A DNA stretch of 17,524 nucleotides from Xanthoparmelia taractica (GCA_033085395.1 JANQBS010000510.1:1-17524); one strand, 5' to 3'. Shown: positions 1 through 10,666, counted from the stretch's first letter. Notes: a model not told the origin generated them from the sequence alone. Numbers and translations are program-made.

Positions 1-655
1 GGCATTCAGCCCTATCACACTAGTGGGCTTGGCACTAGATATTTCCTCTCCAGTAGTTCTTAGCTAGATTGATCCCCGTAGAGTACTCAATCAAGTCGTT
101 CTAGGCCTAGTTATTCAACATACCTTATAGAGTCATATTCTCTTCATTAGGATAAAGCGTCAAGATTATCAGTGAATCAGATGTTTTTCAGATCAAAATC
201 ACACCAAGTGCCAGCTATCAGACTTCAAATTACACGGTCAACTGCTCAAAACGGACAATTCAACTGTTGATGGATCGATAATTCGGTGCACCATTGCCAA
301 TACTGGCGCAAGTTCCCAAAGGAGGAAACCAACATATGTTGTCGGCCGCTCGAAGTTGCCTGGGGGCTGGAGCATGGCGCTCAGTATCCATGACGCTAGA
401 GCTCTAGCGCATATTTCCCGCCCCTGGTCGTACTTGCCTTAGTTCTGGCTTTGACCGTTTCAATTCCACCTTGATACATTCGTACTTACCCATCAATAAG
501 AGGTGGCCTGCATCCATGCGGACTTCCTTCCTTGTTTGTTGCCGTCCTAGGATTAGAATTCAAGCTGTCAGTTTTCTCGAATGGAGATCAAGCGAAAACA
601 TATTAGTGACTGTATCTAGGTCTCCAATTCAGTCTGGGTCTTCTCATCAGTCACA
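1..655. other. Intergenic DNA upstream of the kinase gene
   Basis: No reading frame here resembles a protein on either strand. The last 200 bases or so presumably hold the promoter and 5' leader of the kinase gene that starts at 656. I see no convincing TATA box, repeat array or RNA gene. A small plus-strand frame at 471-686 runs out of frame into the kinase start and has no recognisable features, so I leave it out. Confidence 0.5.
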
Positions 656-1967
656 ATGTCTGCCTCAATGTCTACCTCGTCACTAGCCATGCCCGTGGAA
701 GTGCTGTCGCCGGGCGACCTCACTTATAGGTGGCAAGACGACGTCAAAGATCTGACAAGACACCGGGAAGGGGGCTATCATCCGGTACACATCCAGGACC
801 AGTATTCAAGTGGACGTTATCTCATTGTGCATAAGCTTGCCTTTGGCACCTATTCTACTATTTGGCTGGCAAGGGATCAGCACATGAACCGCTACGTGGC
901 TTTGAAGATAATCGTGGCAGAAGCATCGAAGACAAGCTCGGAAGGGCGAATCCTCCGGCATCTTAGGGACTCCCAGCTAGATCGTCCAGGAAGACGCTAT
1001 GTCTGTTCAATACTCGACCAATTCTTCACCGACGGTCCCAACGGCCGTCACCTTTGCCTAGTGAGCGAGCCAGCCAGGTGCTGTATCGCAAGCTCCAAAG
1101 AAGCCAGCACAGACTGGATGTTTGAGATGGGAATTGCCCGCATGGTGGCTGCTCAGGCCATATTGGGTTTGCAATACATTCATTCCCGCGGTGTCATCCA
1201 CGGCGGTTGATGGCAATGATAACCCTGCCAGAGCCCAGGCTAAAGAATCGGCAGATCTACACATAAGGAACATCCTTTTTCGCCTGCCACGCATAGACTC
1301 CTTATTTATCGACCAAATCTATCACAACCTCGGTGAGCCTCAAATGACGCTCATAAAAAGAGCAGACGGGCCTCCTTTGGGTCGTGGAGTTCCCTCCTAT
1401 TCTATAATGCCTGCTCAGCTGGTAGTCCCCAGCGACGACGTCACTGATCCGCGCATCGTTATATCGGATTTCGTTGAAGCTTGGTTCAGCGGTACAGAGT
1501 CGCGCAATGAACTCAACACCCCTGTCTTATCCCGCCGTCCCGAGACTTTTTTCTCTAAGACGTCAATCGGAAGCCCTGCTGACGTGTGGACCCTCGGCTG
1601 TACTCTTTATGAAATACTTGGCGAGCGACCTCTTTTCGAAGGCTTCATGCCGGACACAGACGACGTTATAGCAGAGATGATCAGCTGCCTGGTTCTTCCA
1701 CCTGATCAGTGGTGGCAATCGTGGCAAGCGAAGGATGAGCTTTTCCTCGGAGATGGCTCGTGGAAGACAGATATGAAGCGCTCTCGTGAACCGAAGTCAC
1801 GGCCTTTGCTCCTACGAATCGAACAGATGGGAAGACAAGACGACCCTGATTTCTCGAAGAATGAAAAGATAATGTTAGAGGAGATGTTAAGAGCTATGCT
1901 TCGGTATGACCCATCGAAGCGGGCGACCATTGGAGATGTTGTGGAGTCAGATTGGTTTAGACAATAG
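656..1967 (+). CDS. SRPK-like serine/threonine protein kinase, one intron, divergent DFV motif
   Basis: Exons are 656-1205 and 1255-1967, joined across a 49-bp GT-AG intron (1206-1254), giving 420 aa. Splicing turns an apparent stop after IHG into the catalytic loop HGDLHIRN (residues 182-189, catalytic Asp184). The N-terminal GGYHPVH (39-45) is typical of fungal SRPK-like kinases, which phosphorylate Ser/Arg-type substrates. The glycine loop is KLAFGTYSTIW (60-70), with Ala at the first glycine position. The ATP-binding lysine is in VALK (Lys84). The metal-binding motif reads DFV (Asp255-Val257), not DFG. The P+1/APE region is RRPETFF, followed by ADVWTLGCTLYEIL of helix F. The start at 656 opens the frame; the next in-frame Met codons are at 668 and 689. 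HGD in place of HRD is frequent in this fungal group. The family call is strong. Activity is uncertain because of the glycine substitutions, although Lys84, Asp184 and Asp255 are all kept. Confidence 0.88.
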
Positions 1968-2313
1968 GGGCTTCCAGCTCTACAAATCCTAGGGTGAACA
2001 AGAGATTATCAGTATCATGATAGGATTTGAAGAGGTCTCCGGCTCTTTCGTTGCGCTCAATTAAGGTCAGGGCGTGCGGTACTAAGCTTTCTAGTATACG
2101 ATAAGAAGCTAGTCTAATTTTAACCCTTGACACCGTCTAGCTAGTTTAATATCGTGCTACTACTTTTATCAATAGAGTTTTAGCCCCTGCCGAATTATGT
2201 GTCCGCAGGCGAAAAGGTCGAGATGTCCGCTCCTCCCCCGCCGCTCTTATTCAATATATGAGTGACACACTTCACAACAATCATCCTCACCTTCCCTCGA
2301 TCCCCTATCTGAG
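1968..2313. other. Intergenic DNA between kinase and methyltransferase genes
   Basis: This 346-base stretch lies between the kinase stop and the methyltransferase ATG, both on the plus strand. It must hold the kinase 3' end and the promoter of the next gene. The AT-rich part (about 2095-2200) is followed by a short C-rich patch near 2226-2242. I see no RNA gene or repeat. Confidence 0.45.
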
Positions 2314-3416
2314 ATGTCTTCAACCAGTAAGCCAGCCAGTCACATCGACAGCTATGTCCTAGGTCGAGACTTTGCATCGTCGTCAAGGTTCGATTGAAAT
2401 CTGCATTTAGGCGCAGACAAGACGTTTACCCCATCGCTGACAACGTTCCAGACTAAACCTGCAGCATTATCTCTGGATAGATACATGCGGTTACAACATC
2501 CACCCGCGTATCCCGGTCCGAGATAGTAAAGATTTCAGTGTAGCTGATGTTGGCACTGGAACTGGGTATACATCTCTCTCTCTCTCTCTCTCTATAGCAT
2601 GGAGGAAACCGTAGTAAATGCTGCATAATAACGGGCTGATTCATTCTTGCTAGGATTTGGCTCATCGATGTCAGCCGCCAATTGCAGGCGGCGCGACTGG
2701 ACGGTTTTGACATTTCTGCCGCACAGTACCCGGCTCGGGAATGGCTGCCTGACAATATATCGCTTACGACGCTGGATGTGCATGAACCGGTTCCCGAGGA
2801 TTTGCGGGGGAAATACGATGTTGTGCATGTACGATTATTTCTTACGGTCGTAAGGGATGATGATCCTGGGCCGATTCTGGAAAATATGCTTCGCATGCTA
2901 AGTCAGTCGTGTTTTAGATAATTCGTTTACGTTGCTAATCCTCTTCCGTGCCAGAACCGGGTGGATATCTCCAATGGTCTGAGCCCGACCTTGCGACTGA
3001 ATCAGTGGAGTGCGCCAGACCTGGTATAAAGCATGATGACCTCCAGTGTTTGGTGGACTGGGCCAGACGCGTTGCATCCAGGTTCGCGCAACACGGTATG
3101 ACGACTTGAAAAAGTGCAGTTGGCTAATGACAAGTTCTCCAGCTGGCCTGCCGAATTATCGGAAAGCTTCAGGAAAGAAGGCTTCGAAGACGTGGTGTGC
3201 TACCGCCATCCCATCAGTCCTGAGATTCGGGGTTTCTTCACGCAGATCCAGTTCATGGTTGCGGAGGAGTATAGCTACGTGGCTATGGATAATAGCGATC
3301 CAAGCGCGGGCGGATATGAGCATCGAAGGAGGATTCAGGAGGCGGCGAAGCAGGCGAAAGAAGGCGCTGCGATGCAGTTCAATCTCGAGGCGACGGTCGG
3401 AAGGAAAGCCTGGTAG
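2314..3416 (+). CDS. Class I SAM-dependent methyltransferase (LaeA/UMTA-like fungal family), five exons
   Basis: Exons are 2314-2387, 2452-2565, 2654-2901, 2955-3081 and 3143-3416, giving 278 aa. Introns are 64, 88, 53 and 61 bp, all GT-AG with branch-like GCTGAC, GCTGAT, GCTAAT and GCTAAT. The first three junctions restore family motifs exactly: RLNLQHYLW (25-33), the SAM-binding motif I VADVGTGTG (55-63) completed by IWLID, and MLKPGGYLQW. Exon 3 carries FDISAAQYP and KYDVVHVRLF. The C-terminal exon reads WPAELSESFRKEGFEDV and ends GRKAW. The enzyme should transfer methyl from SAM to a small molecule or protein; the substrate cannot be told. The exon 4/5 junction is the least certain part: the unspliced sequence changes frame twice between 3085 and 3120, and a 49-bp intron (3071-3119) is an alternative. 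I prefer 3082-3142 because its donor GTTCGC resembles that of intron 1 and it has a good branch point. Confidence 0.82.
2573..2593 (+). repeat. (TC)n microsatellite inside an intron
   Basis: An uninterrupted run of about ten TC dinucleotides lies in intron 2 (2566-2653) of the methyltransferase gene, just after the donor site. It explains the odd length of this intron (88 bp against 53-64 for its neighbours). Copy number is probably variable between strains. Confidence 0.9.
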
Positions 3417-4560
3417 ACAGACGTGTCTGCCCACGATGCGACATCAGTGTTGCTTGATCGAGAAGCTCAGAATTCGAAATGAGGTATTTGTCTTCGGCGA
3501 AGCTCCAGCTTTGCTCATTGAACACCCCAGGACTTCGAGGCGTTGATAGCCTGGCTTTTATAGGTGTAAGTACATTCAAGGACCCTGCTTGGTTAGTAGT
3601 ATAGGAGAGTGGACAGTGAAGTAGGGCTGAAAAGGCTTTTGGTGTGACTGTCGTAGGAGCTGATCGTGGAAGCTCAACACAGACCAACTCGAGTGTTACC
3701 TTAGCTGTACAGTCTATTACCATATTGAGAAGCTGTTCGCCCAGACAGTGGCCGTGGATAGGCTCGCTCATCGTCGCAAAGACGATAGCGTCTCGGTTTA
3801 AAGAAGTGACAGCCCTTTGTCACGGATTAGGTATTCCTTTGACTAGAGCATTGATTTATCAGCTCAATGGCCTCCGCCAGGAATTTCTGCGCCTGCTCGA
3901 GTGACCCACAACCACGCAACCGGCCACCTTCCGTCTCAGCCTACGATGGCTTTCCCCGCCCTACAGGGACCGTACTTCTTGTCTTCCACACTCCCGTTTC
4001 TTAGAGAACGGGGACTGTGCCAAAGTGTTTGGATTTTACAAGCGGTTGGGCCCTAGTAGCTATAGGGCTGCTAGGGTTAAGGTACTTTGTAACCAAGAAA
4101 CCTCTTGTGGGGGGGAAAGCCGACACAAAAACATTTCTAGTACCCATTCTTTTTACCCAAGATCCGGATTGGAGAAGAAATACCCTTCCGCAATGATAAA
4201 ATTAGCCTTTTTATGCTACCGTTGCAGGGGGCTGAATCATTCTGGAAGTCAGCCTCGTCGGGAGCTGCAGCACAAAATCCGTCTGCCTGGCCACCGCATG
4301 AAAGCCGTCTGACTGCAGCGGTGAGGAAATTTTCGTTTTGTAGGCTCTTGTGTGGCAAGTACAACATACATCCCATAAGTTTTCAATATCTGCACCTTCC
4401 AGTCTTCCTTTGTATTTTCGTTCTTAGCTCGAGGAGATTACACCACGCAAGGTTGTAGATATCCAAACTTTAGCATCGCTGCTCCTGTAACTACTATTTC
4501 TCATCGGTTGCGGTTTACTATTAACGGATCATCTCGGACCGCTGCCTATACCGTGCCACG
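3417..4560. other. Gene-free stretch between methyltransferase and rhodopsin-domain protein
   Basis: No frame in these 1.1 kb looks like a protein I recognise. The longest plus-strand frame (3644-3904, 86 codons) and the overlapping minus-strand frame (3379-3771) show no family motif, and the latter is partly antisense to the methyltransferase. The stretch holds an imperfect hairpin at 4051-4076 and presumably the promoter of the gene at 4561. It could contain old degraded coding sequence, but I cannot show that. Confidence 0.45.
4051..4076. repeat. Imperfect inverted repeat, 10-base arms
   Basis: The arm CCCTAGTAGC (4051-4060) pairs with GCTGCTAGGG (4067-4076) at nine of ten positions; the tenth is a G-T wobble in RNA. 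The loop is TATAGG. It lies in gene-free DNA about 485 bases before the next start codon. It may be a chance hairpin, a protein-binding palindrome or a remnant of a mobile-element end. No target duplication or second copy was seen. Confidence 0.5.
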
Positions 4561-5778
4561 ATGTCCAAGCTTCAGTATCCTCCCGGCTACCTCGAGGAGT
4601 ACATAGGGCATCCCCTTCTCAGTCTTTCAATTACTTTTATCGTATTAGAAACCGTATGTGTCGCTTTGCGTTTCTGCGCCCGAAGGATCGGTAAGGTTTC
4701 TTGGGGCGCCGATGATACTCTTATCATTCCAGGGTTTGTATTCTGTATAGCCGTCTGCGCTTCTATCATAGGTGAGTACCCGGAACACGCTCCAAGATTT
4801 GAAGTTGACTTTTTGCCCTAGCTAATATTAAATACGGCGGTATCGGCTATCATGAAGCCGCTCTTTCCTTGACGACTCCGGAGAAACTTGAGATCAGGTT
4901 CCAATTCACCGTTGCGATACCCCTGCTCTATCTCGCGGCGGTAGTATTCCCTAAACTTGCGATCTTAGCACTTTATTTGCGTGTCTTCACTCGACCACGT
5001 TTCCGAATTGCTTGCTACGTCCTCGCCACGTGCATACTAGCGAACTGGATCGGAAGCACAGTTGCAGGACTATTGCTTTGCAGGCCGCTAGCATATCTCT
5101 GGGATCGAACTATCTTAGGCGGCCATTGTTTGGACATAAATCCATGGCTTCGCTGGGCTAGCCTGGTCAACATCGTTACCGATGTCGCGATGCTGATTCT
5201 ACCATTACCCGAAGTCTGGCAACTGCACACCTCGAGGAACGTCAAGATTGGCCTCACCATTACGTTCGCGACGGGGAGCATGTACGTATGTTCCATGGCA
5301 ATGACGTTCTAGCAATTGACCCGCGTCTAGTGGTCTCATAACCTCTATCATCCGATTCGTCAGCTTTTTTAAACGAAATGCCGAAGAAGACGGTACTTAC
5401 TCTGTGGTTGACTTGTTTGTCTGGACTTTATGCGAGCCGGGGATGTATCTGATCGCAGCATGTTTACCGACATACAAGCCGCTAGCCAGATCTCTATGGG
5501 AAAGTGGCTCACTGGCATTCCGGCTTGTCTCGGCGTTCAAGCATTTCCGGGTCCCCAAGACCACCAGAGTATCGGAAGGATCGAAATCTTCACTTTGGCG
5601 GCCTGAAGATGGTTCAATCAATATTCCGCTACAGAGCCGACAGAAAATGGGCTTCAAGCGTCTTCAGAACGAGGCCGATAGCGCATTTAGCTTTCCAAAA
5701 GCTGAGACCACCATCTCGACCACTGAGCGGGGCCAAATGTGGGCCGAGGATCCAAGAGGGAATATTGGTGAAGCATGA
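4561..5778 (+). CDS. Rhodopsin-domain integral membrane protein, seven helices, three exons
   Basis: Exons are 4561-4771, 4822-5281 and 5331-5778, giving 372 aa. Introns are 50 bp (GTGAGT donor) and 49 bp (GTACGT donor). The protein belongs to the large fungal rhodopsin-domain family (also described as SAT5/PTH11-like), plasma-membrane proteins of mostly unknown ligand. Hydrophobic segments fall at about residues 17-37, 53-71, 98-123, 132-156, 180-200, 212-232 and 251-272. Family landmarks are WGADDTLI (48-55), KYGGIGYH (74-81), FPKLAILALYLRVF (113-126), Cys157 and Cys173 around LWDR, NIVTDVAMLILPLPEVW (187-203) and GLITSIIRF after splice 2. The roughly 100-residue C-terminal tail is polar, Ser/Lys-rich and probably cytoplasmic. 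The lysine that binds retinal in true microbial rhodopsins is not expected in this family, so light sensing should not be inferred. Such genes often lie in or near secondary-metabolite loci, but this copy has no obvious partner. Confidence 0.9.
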
Positions 5779-5959
5779 AGTATATGTAGGAGGCACACAA
5801 AGTATAGCTTGAGTCTCCATGATTAATAATGGGATGACGAGGCCACGTACCGAACATGAGGAGGCATTTCCCACGAGAGCATTCTCCGAGGTGAGGGGAA
5901 ATGCGTTTCCACTATAGAAATCCAGCACAGTACGTAGTAGCACTTCAGTAGAAAAAGCT

Positions 5960-5990
5960 TAGTAGATCGGCATCCTCCTAGGATCTACTA
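5960..5990. repeat. Perfect 9-base inverted repeat with 13-base spacer
   Basis: TAGTAGATC (5960-5968) is matched by its reverse complement GATCTACTA (5982-5990). It lies about 180 bases after the rhodopsin-domain stop codon and 350 before PEX1. It could be a factor-binding palindrome or an RNA hairpin in the 3' end of the upstream transcript. Chance is not excluded. Confidence 0.5.
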
Positions 5991-6256
5991 TACGATGTCC
6001 GAAAGAAAGGAGCGTACACCCAGAAAGCTAGGCACGGCCACCGTCCACTCTATAGCCGAACTGCACAAGCCGACCCTCAAAAGCAAAAGGTCTGGCAGAA
6101 GCCCCGACGGACCTCTCATCGTGAGCTACATCGCATAATCTTGCTGGTCGCTTCACCACTCCTAAGTCCGCGATGGGGGTTCGGAGATACTGCAATCGCT
6201 TAGTCTACTTTCGAATTAGCGTTGCCGGATCTTGGGAATATCTCCGAAGGTCCGTG

Positions 6257-6262
6257 CCTCGG
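6257..6262 (+). promoter_or_regulatory. CCTCGG hexamer, candidate FarA/FarB site for PEX1
   Basis: CCTCGG lies 80 bases before the PEX1 ATG. In Aspergillus nidulans the Zn2Cys6 factors FarA and FarB act through a CCTCGG/CCGAGG core at fatty-acid-induced genes, including many for beta-oxidation and peroxisome function. The position and the downstream gene fit. A six-base match on either strand is expected by chance roughly once in 2 kb, so this is only suggestive. Confidence 0.35.
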
Positions 6263-6341
6263 CTGTTCGAATCAAATACTCTTTCGACCTGACGACACAG
6301 TTGACGTTTTGCAGTCCTGCAAGAGGATTTGGAAGCCAATC

Positions 6342-9300
6342 ATGGCCCCAAGCCATGTTGAAGTCAAGCTGGTGGAGCTCAAAAACTGCTTCGTCAATGT
6401 TCCTCGGTCAATTATTACCTTGCTTGACAACGCAAACACCGTAAGCAGCCAGGTTGCTATTCTTCCAAGACACATCGCTCATAATTTGCTAGGTTGTCCA
6501 GAACGTTGTCGTTGAGCTAAAATACAAGGAACCATCTACTGTACCAGTCTCCAAAAGGCCTAATGGCGCTTCCCAACGCTCTGTATACGTTGGATGGACA
6601 GGAATGGCAAGCACAGCTAAATCAACGTCAATCCCCAACAGAACTGGAGGAAGACCCAAAGAAGAAACTGGAGTCGTAGAAATTGATGCTACGTTCGGAC
6701 GTATGCTGGGTCTCATAGACGGCCAGAAGGTCAGAATAGTAGGATGGCTGCGCTTGAGGATGCTGAGGTCGTGATGCAGGTAGGTATATCTTTACACCTG
6801 GATCCTCCCGTGGCACATACAGTACACATCGAACCACTGACTCCAGCAGACTGGGAAAGCAAGTGTCTTCCGCGTTGACCTATGGGAAGGCAAGCTAACA
6901 TCTGCCGCAGTAATTGAGCTCCACGCGAGCTTTCTCGAATCCAATCTACTATTCCAAGTCCGAGCTCTGCCCAACCCCTCTTTCACTGCGTCTCCTTCCG
7001 CACAGGCTCAGCAAGCTCATCCCTTGACCGTTCATCTGTCGCCGACTTCTACGGCAAATGTCATCATCAGCTCGCTTACTCCGCCACAGCCTTCCTCGAC
7101 GCCATTTGCGAAGATCTCCCCTGACGGTGAGGTCATTGTGGCTCCTAAGACACGCCCTCGTCTCTCGTACAATGACCGTACCACGAGTCGAAGTATTGCT
7201 AGTACTGGTCGCCGAAGCGCTGGCGGAAGAAGCGGAATGGGGGGAACAAGGCAACGGAGCCATCGAGGAAGTACAGGACCGAGCGCAGTCTTACTGCGAG
7301 GTGTGGATAGGAGTCTGTGTGCTCATCTGTTCGAGGAAGATGGAAAGGGCCAATATCATGACAGAAACCTTAGAGCTTGGGTCGACCGCGATTTGCTAGC
7401 AGGTCAAGCACTCAAAGGTCTTGAATACGTGTGTGTGTCTGTTTTAAGACCAAGCGGGATTGAACCTCCACTTGATCCGCAGCAACAACAGAAAATCAAA
7501 GACATGGAAGCCAGCGAGTCTGGAAAGCCTGCGTCGAGGGTTGTTGCAAAGCTACTGGCTTGGGATGATGCTCCTGATTCTCATCATGTTGCTCTTTCTC
7601 CAACCCTTTGCTCTGCTTTGAACAGTGAGCGTATTGTTGGAGGGCTTGTACGTATCGAGACCGCGCCACCTCCATTACCGAGAAGTGTAATCGAGAACAT
7701 GAGAATCTTTCCTATCCTTGAGAATTCTGGAGATGTCGGTGGTATCAAATTTGGTGGGCAATCGAAAGCAGGTCGTGAAGCAGCAGCTGTAAAGATTCGG
7801 ACTTATTACGCAAGCAAAGACCGAGATGAGGAAGGCTTGCTAGATGGGCCTCTCACAAATGGCCTAGTTCTGCCCAGACTCTCTCAAGACAGTGAGATCC
7901 AGGACTGGGAAGGCGGACTTCTCCGGTGGGACGTACCGTCGCATGACAGCAGGGACATCACCAAGCCCTCTGTAATGTGGTGCATGGGCTCGGAGTTCAA
8001 GGCTATCATTCAAGTGCAACAGGAGATACCAAGTCCATTTAGTACCGTAACATCAACCGGTATCAATGCTGACCTTCTTCCGATCGAGGTTCCCCCCATG
8101 GTTGGCATTGGTAGTCTCATTCATCAACTCACTACCCACCTGTCGCATTGTTCGTCTGTTCTACTGACTGGTGGCCTCAGCTCTGGCAAATCATCTCTGG
8201 CACGTCTAATCGGCAATCGACTGCGTGCTTTCGATCTGTTCTACGTAAGCTACTTCCATTGTCGTAAGCTGATAACCGAGGAGACCCGAATTTCTACAAT
8301 AAAGGAGACTCTTAGCCGGCTGTTCATGGCCGCATCTTGGGGTACTAGACTGGGAGGCCGCGCGCTTGTCATCCTAGACGACCTTGACAGACTTTGTCCC
8401 GCCGAGACAGAGCTTCAGACAAGTGATAATGGCCGCAGCCGACAGATCAGTGAAATAGTGTGCTCTCTCGTGCGCCAGTACTGTAGCTTCGACTCGCATG
8501 TGGTGGTCTTGGCTACATCACAATCGAAAGAAGCACTGAACAACATTGTTGTGGGGGGCAACATCATGAGGGAAATAGTAGCGCTAAAGGTGCCAGACAA
8601 GGACGGCAGGCGGCAGGTGCTCCGAGCCCTGACTGGTCATTCTCGCGATAGATGGTCGTTATTCAACAAGACCAATGACCACTCAAGCCGCAGTAGCCAA
8701 GATATTGAGGCCGCTTGGATGGGTGGATCTCCTCTCTTGGGGCCTGCAGATGGAGACGAAAAATTTCAAGTTGATAACAGCTTAGATTTCCTTGATCTAG
8801 CAGGGCAGACTGATGGCTACATGCCGGGTGATTTAGTACTGCTTGTCTCTCGAGCAAAGAATGAAGCTTTGATCAGATCCGTTAAAGCAGCTTCAGATCC
8901 TGCGGACGAGTCGAATATTGTCCTCAAGAACGTGGACTTCGAGAATGCTTTGACAGGCTTCACCCCCGCTTCCCTCAGAAATGTAACCCTGCAGTCATCA
9001 AAGACTACGTTTGACTCAATCGGAGGTCTGCAAGAAACTCGGAAGGTTCTCCTCGAAACATTGCAGTACCCTACCACCTACGCTCCGATCTTTGCACAGT
9101 GCCCTCTCCGCCTACGCTCTGGTCTTCTATTGTACGGCTACCCAGGTTGTGGCAAAACCTTGCTTGCAAGCGCGGTAGCTGGCGAGTGTGGCTTGAACTT
9201 TATCAGCGTCAAAGGTCCAGAGATCTTGAATAAATACATCGGTGCTAGCGAGAAAAGTGTTCGTGATCTCTTTGAGAGAGCCGAATCAGCTAGACCATGT

Positions 9301-10173
9301 GTGCTTTTCTTCGATGAATTCGACAGCATCGCTCCGAAGCGAGGCCACGACTCTACAGGCGTGACGGATCGAGTGGTGAACCAACTTCTGACGCAGATGG
9401 ATGGTGCAGAAGGTCTGTCTGGGGTTTACGTCCTGGCTGCGACCTCCCGACCTGATCTGATTGATCCTGCACTACTGAGACCTGGTCGCCTTGATAAGTC
9501 GCTGCTCTGTGACATGCCCAGCTTGAATGATCGAGTCGACATTCTCCAAGCGCTGAGCAAGAAGCTCTTGATCAGCCAAGACATCCTGGATGTGGCATAT
9601 CAGCACAACACCCTTTCGGAGGTTGCCCATCGAACGCCAGGCTATTCAGGCGCCGATCTGCAGGCTGTCATCTACAACGCACATCTTGAAGCGATCCACG
9701 ACTTACTAGGTGACCATGATATCCACGGCGAATCCAAGTCCAAAAGTCGCAAGAACAACAGCGCCTCAAAGCGAGATATTCTACAATTTCGCTTCGGCAA
9801 GGAGGATACCGCAAACGGCGCAACTCCCGCCGTAAGTCGCGCAAAGCAAGCAGCAGAATACGCACATATCATCGCTAAACTTGACGCGATCAAGCTTGCC
9901 AAGCGGAACGACCGACATTTACGACGTGGAATCACTGAACCATCTTTCAAGGACAACGCCAACGGAAACGGTCCAAAGGCTACGTCAAACCAAGGGGTCA
10001 TGATTGAATGGAAACATATTGAAGCTTCACTTGCCACAACGAGGAGCTCGGTCGGTGCGGATGAGAGGAGGAGGCTAGAGCGTATTTATAGGGAGTTTGT
10101 TGTTGGCAGGAACGGCGAGATGCCAAATGGGCAGGGGCCTACGGAGGTTGGGGGGAGGAGTAGCTTGATGTGA
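6342..10173 (+). CDS. pex1: Peroxisomal AAA+ ATPase PEX1 (peroxin-1), four exons
   Basis: Exons are 6342-6440, 6493-6729, 6780-6858 and 6911-10173, giving 1225 aa, a usual length for mould PEX1. With PEX6 it forms a double-ring ATPase that pulls ubiquitinated PEX5 from the peroxisomal membrane so that matrix import can continue. The N-terminal domain (about 1-180) includes VELKNCFVNVP, VYVGWTGM, VEIDATFGRMLGL, HTVHIEPLTPADWE and HPLTVHLSPTSTANV. AAA domain D1 has Walker A GGLSSGKSS (559-567) and a Walker B ending LVILDD (624-629), with Asp where a catalytic Glu would be, as is usual for the weak D1 of PEX1. D2 has Walker A GYPGCGKT (881-888), Walker B VLFFDE (936-941) and the second region of homology AATSRPDLIDPALLRPGR (981-998) with its arginines. 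Introns are 52, 50 and 52 bp; the third is GC-AG. The start at 6342 fits the conserved N-terminus. The tail after about residue 1190 is polar and low in complexity. Confidence 0.96.
6859..6910 (+). other. GC-AG intron in PEX1
   Basis: The donor is A|GCAAGT and the acceptor CCGCAG, with branch-like GCTAAC 14-20 bases before the end. Joining 6858 to 6911 gives DWE-I-IELHASFLE, the expected PEX1 sequence, in frame. The only nearby GT donor (6863) would give a frame with an immediate TGA. GCAAGT is the usual donor of the rare GC-AG class. Confidence 0.85.
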
Positions 10174-10553
10174 TGGGCCCTCGGATATGGGAAGCAATGG
10201 AATCGTGCCGATATTATGTAGCAACCGTGGTACCATTCCTTGGGGTATATATATCCTCTCGTTGCCGTATATAATATAATAGACTCTACTAGCTAATCTC
10301 ATCACCATGCAGTCACTGAGTGAATTGTCCGATCATATCGTATCTCAAACCAGACTTGTTCATTTCAACGGCTTTACCGTCCTTTCCCCCCTTGCCAAAG
10401 CATCAACAATAAGCTGTAATAGACACCCACACTATACTACATTGATATTGATTACCCTCCGTCCATTCAAGGTTTAATCGCCTCAAACATCGCACTAAAA
10501 ACCTCGCGTCGATGGACGCCGACAGACCGCTACCTCAGCCACGATCAATACCC

Positions 10554-10577
10554 CTTTCCTTTCCTTTCCTTTCCTTT
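10554..10577 (+). repeat. CTTTC pentanucleotide microsatellite
   Basis: About five copies of CTTTC in tandem lie in the gap after PEX1. The strand is purely pyrimidine here, continuing a CT-rich bias typical of mould promoters. Confidence 0.85.
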
Positions 10578-10666
10578 TACTCCTCTCCCCAAGCATCGTC
10601 GCCTAGGGTACTTAATTCTACTTCTACACGAAGAGTAGTCGGCAGAGCCACTGCAGCTTTTGTATA

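Larger units (their letters stand above)
5779..6341. promoter_or_regulatory. Intergenic region with the PEX1 promoter and leader
   Basis: This 563-base stretch separates the stop of the membrane-protein gene from the PEX1 start. It contains a perfect 9-base inverted repeat (5960-5968 with 5982-5990) and a CCTCGG hexamer at 6257-6262. A 47-codon frame (5995-6138, starting MSERKERTPRKLG) could act as an upstream frame if the PEX1 transcript starts that early. I cannot recognise it as a protein and do not call it a gene. Confidence 0.5.

Noticed and set aside
1206..1254. Apparent frameshift and stop splitting the kinase into two frames
   Set aside because: A 49-bp GT-AG intron restores the catalytic loop HGDLHIRN exactly.
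5995..6138. 47-codon frame before PEX1 as a small gene
   Set aside because: No recognisable features; could at most be an upstream frame in a long leader.
6400..6600. PEX1 starting at 7024 in the long exon
   Set aside because: It would lose the conserved N-terminal domain, which is fully present in three upstream exons beginning at 6342.
7058..7399. 113-codon frame overlapping the PEX1 N-terminal region
   Set aside because: Shadow of PEX1 in another frame; the PEX1 frame is conserved here.
9672..10037. 121-codon minus-strand frame in the 3' part of PEX1
   Set aside because: Antisense shadow of a long conserved coding exon.
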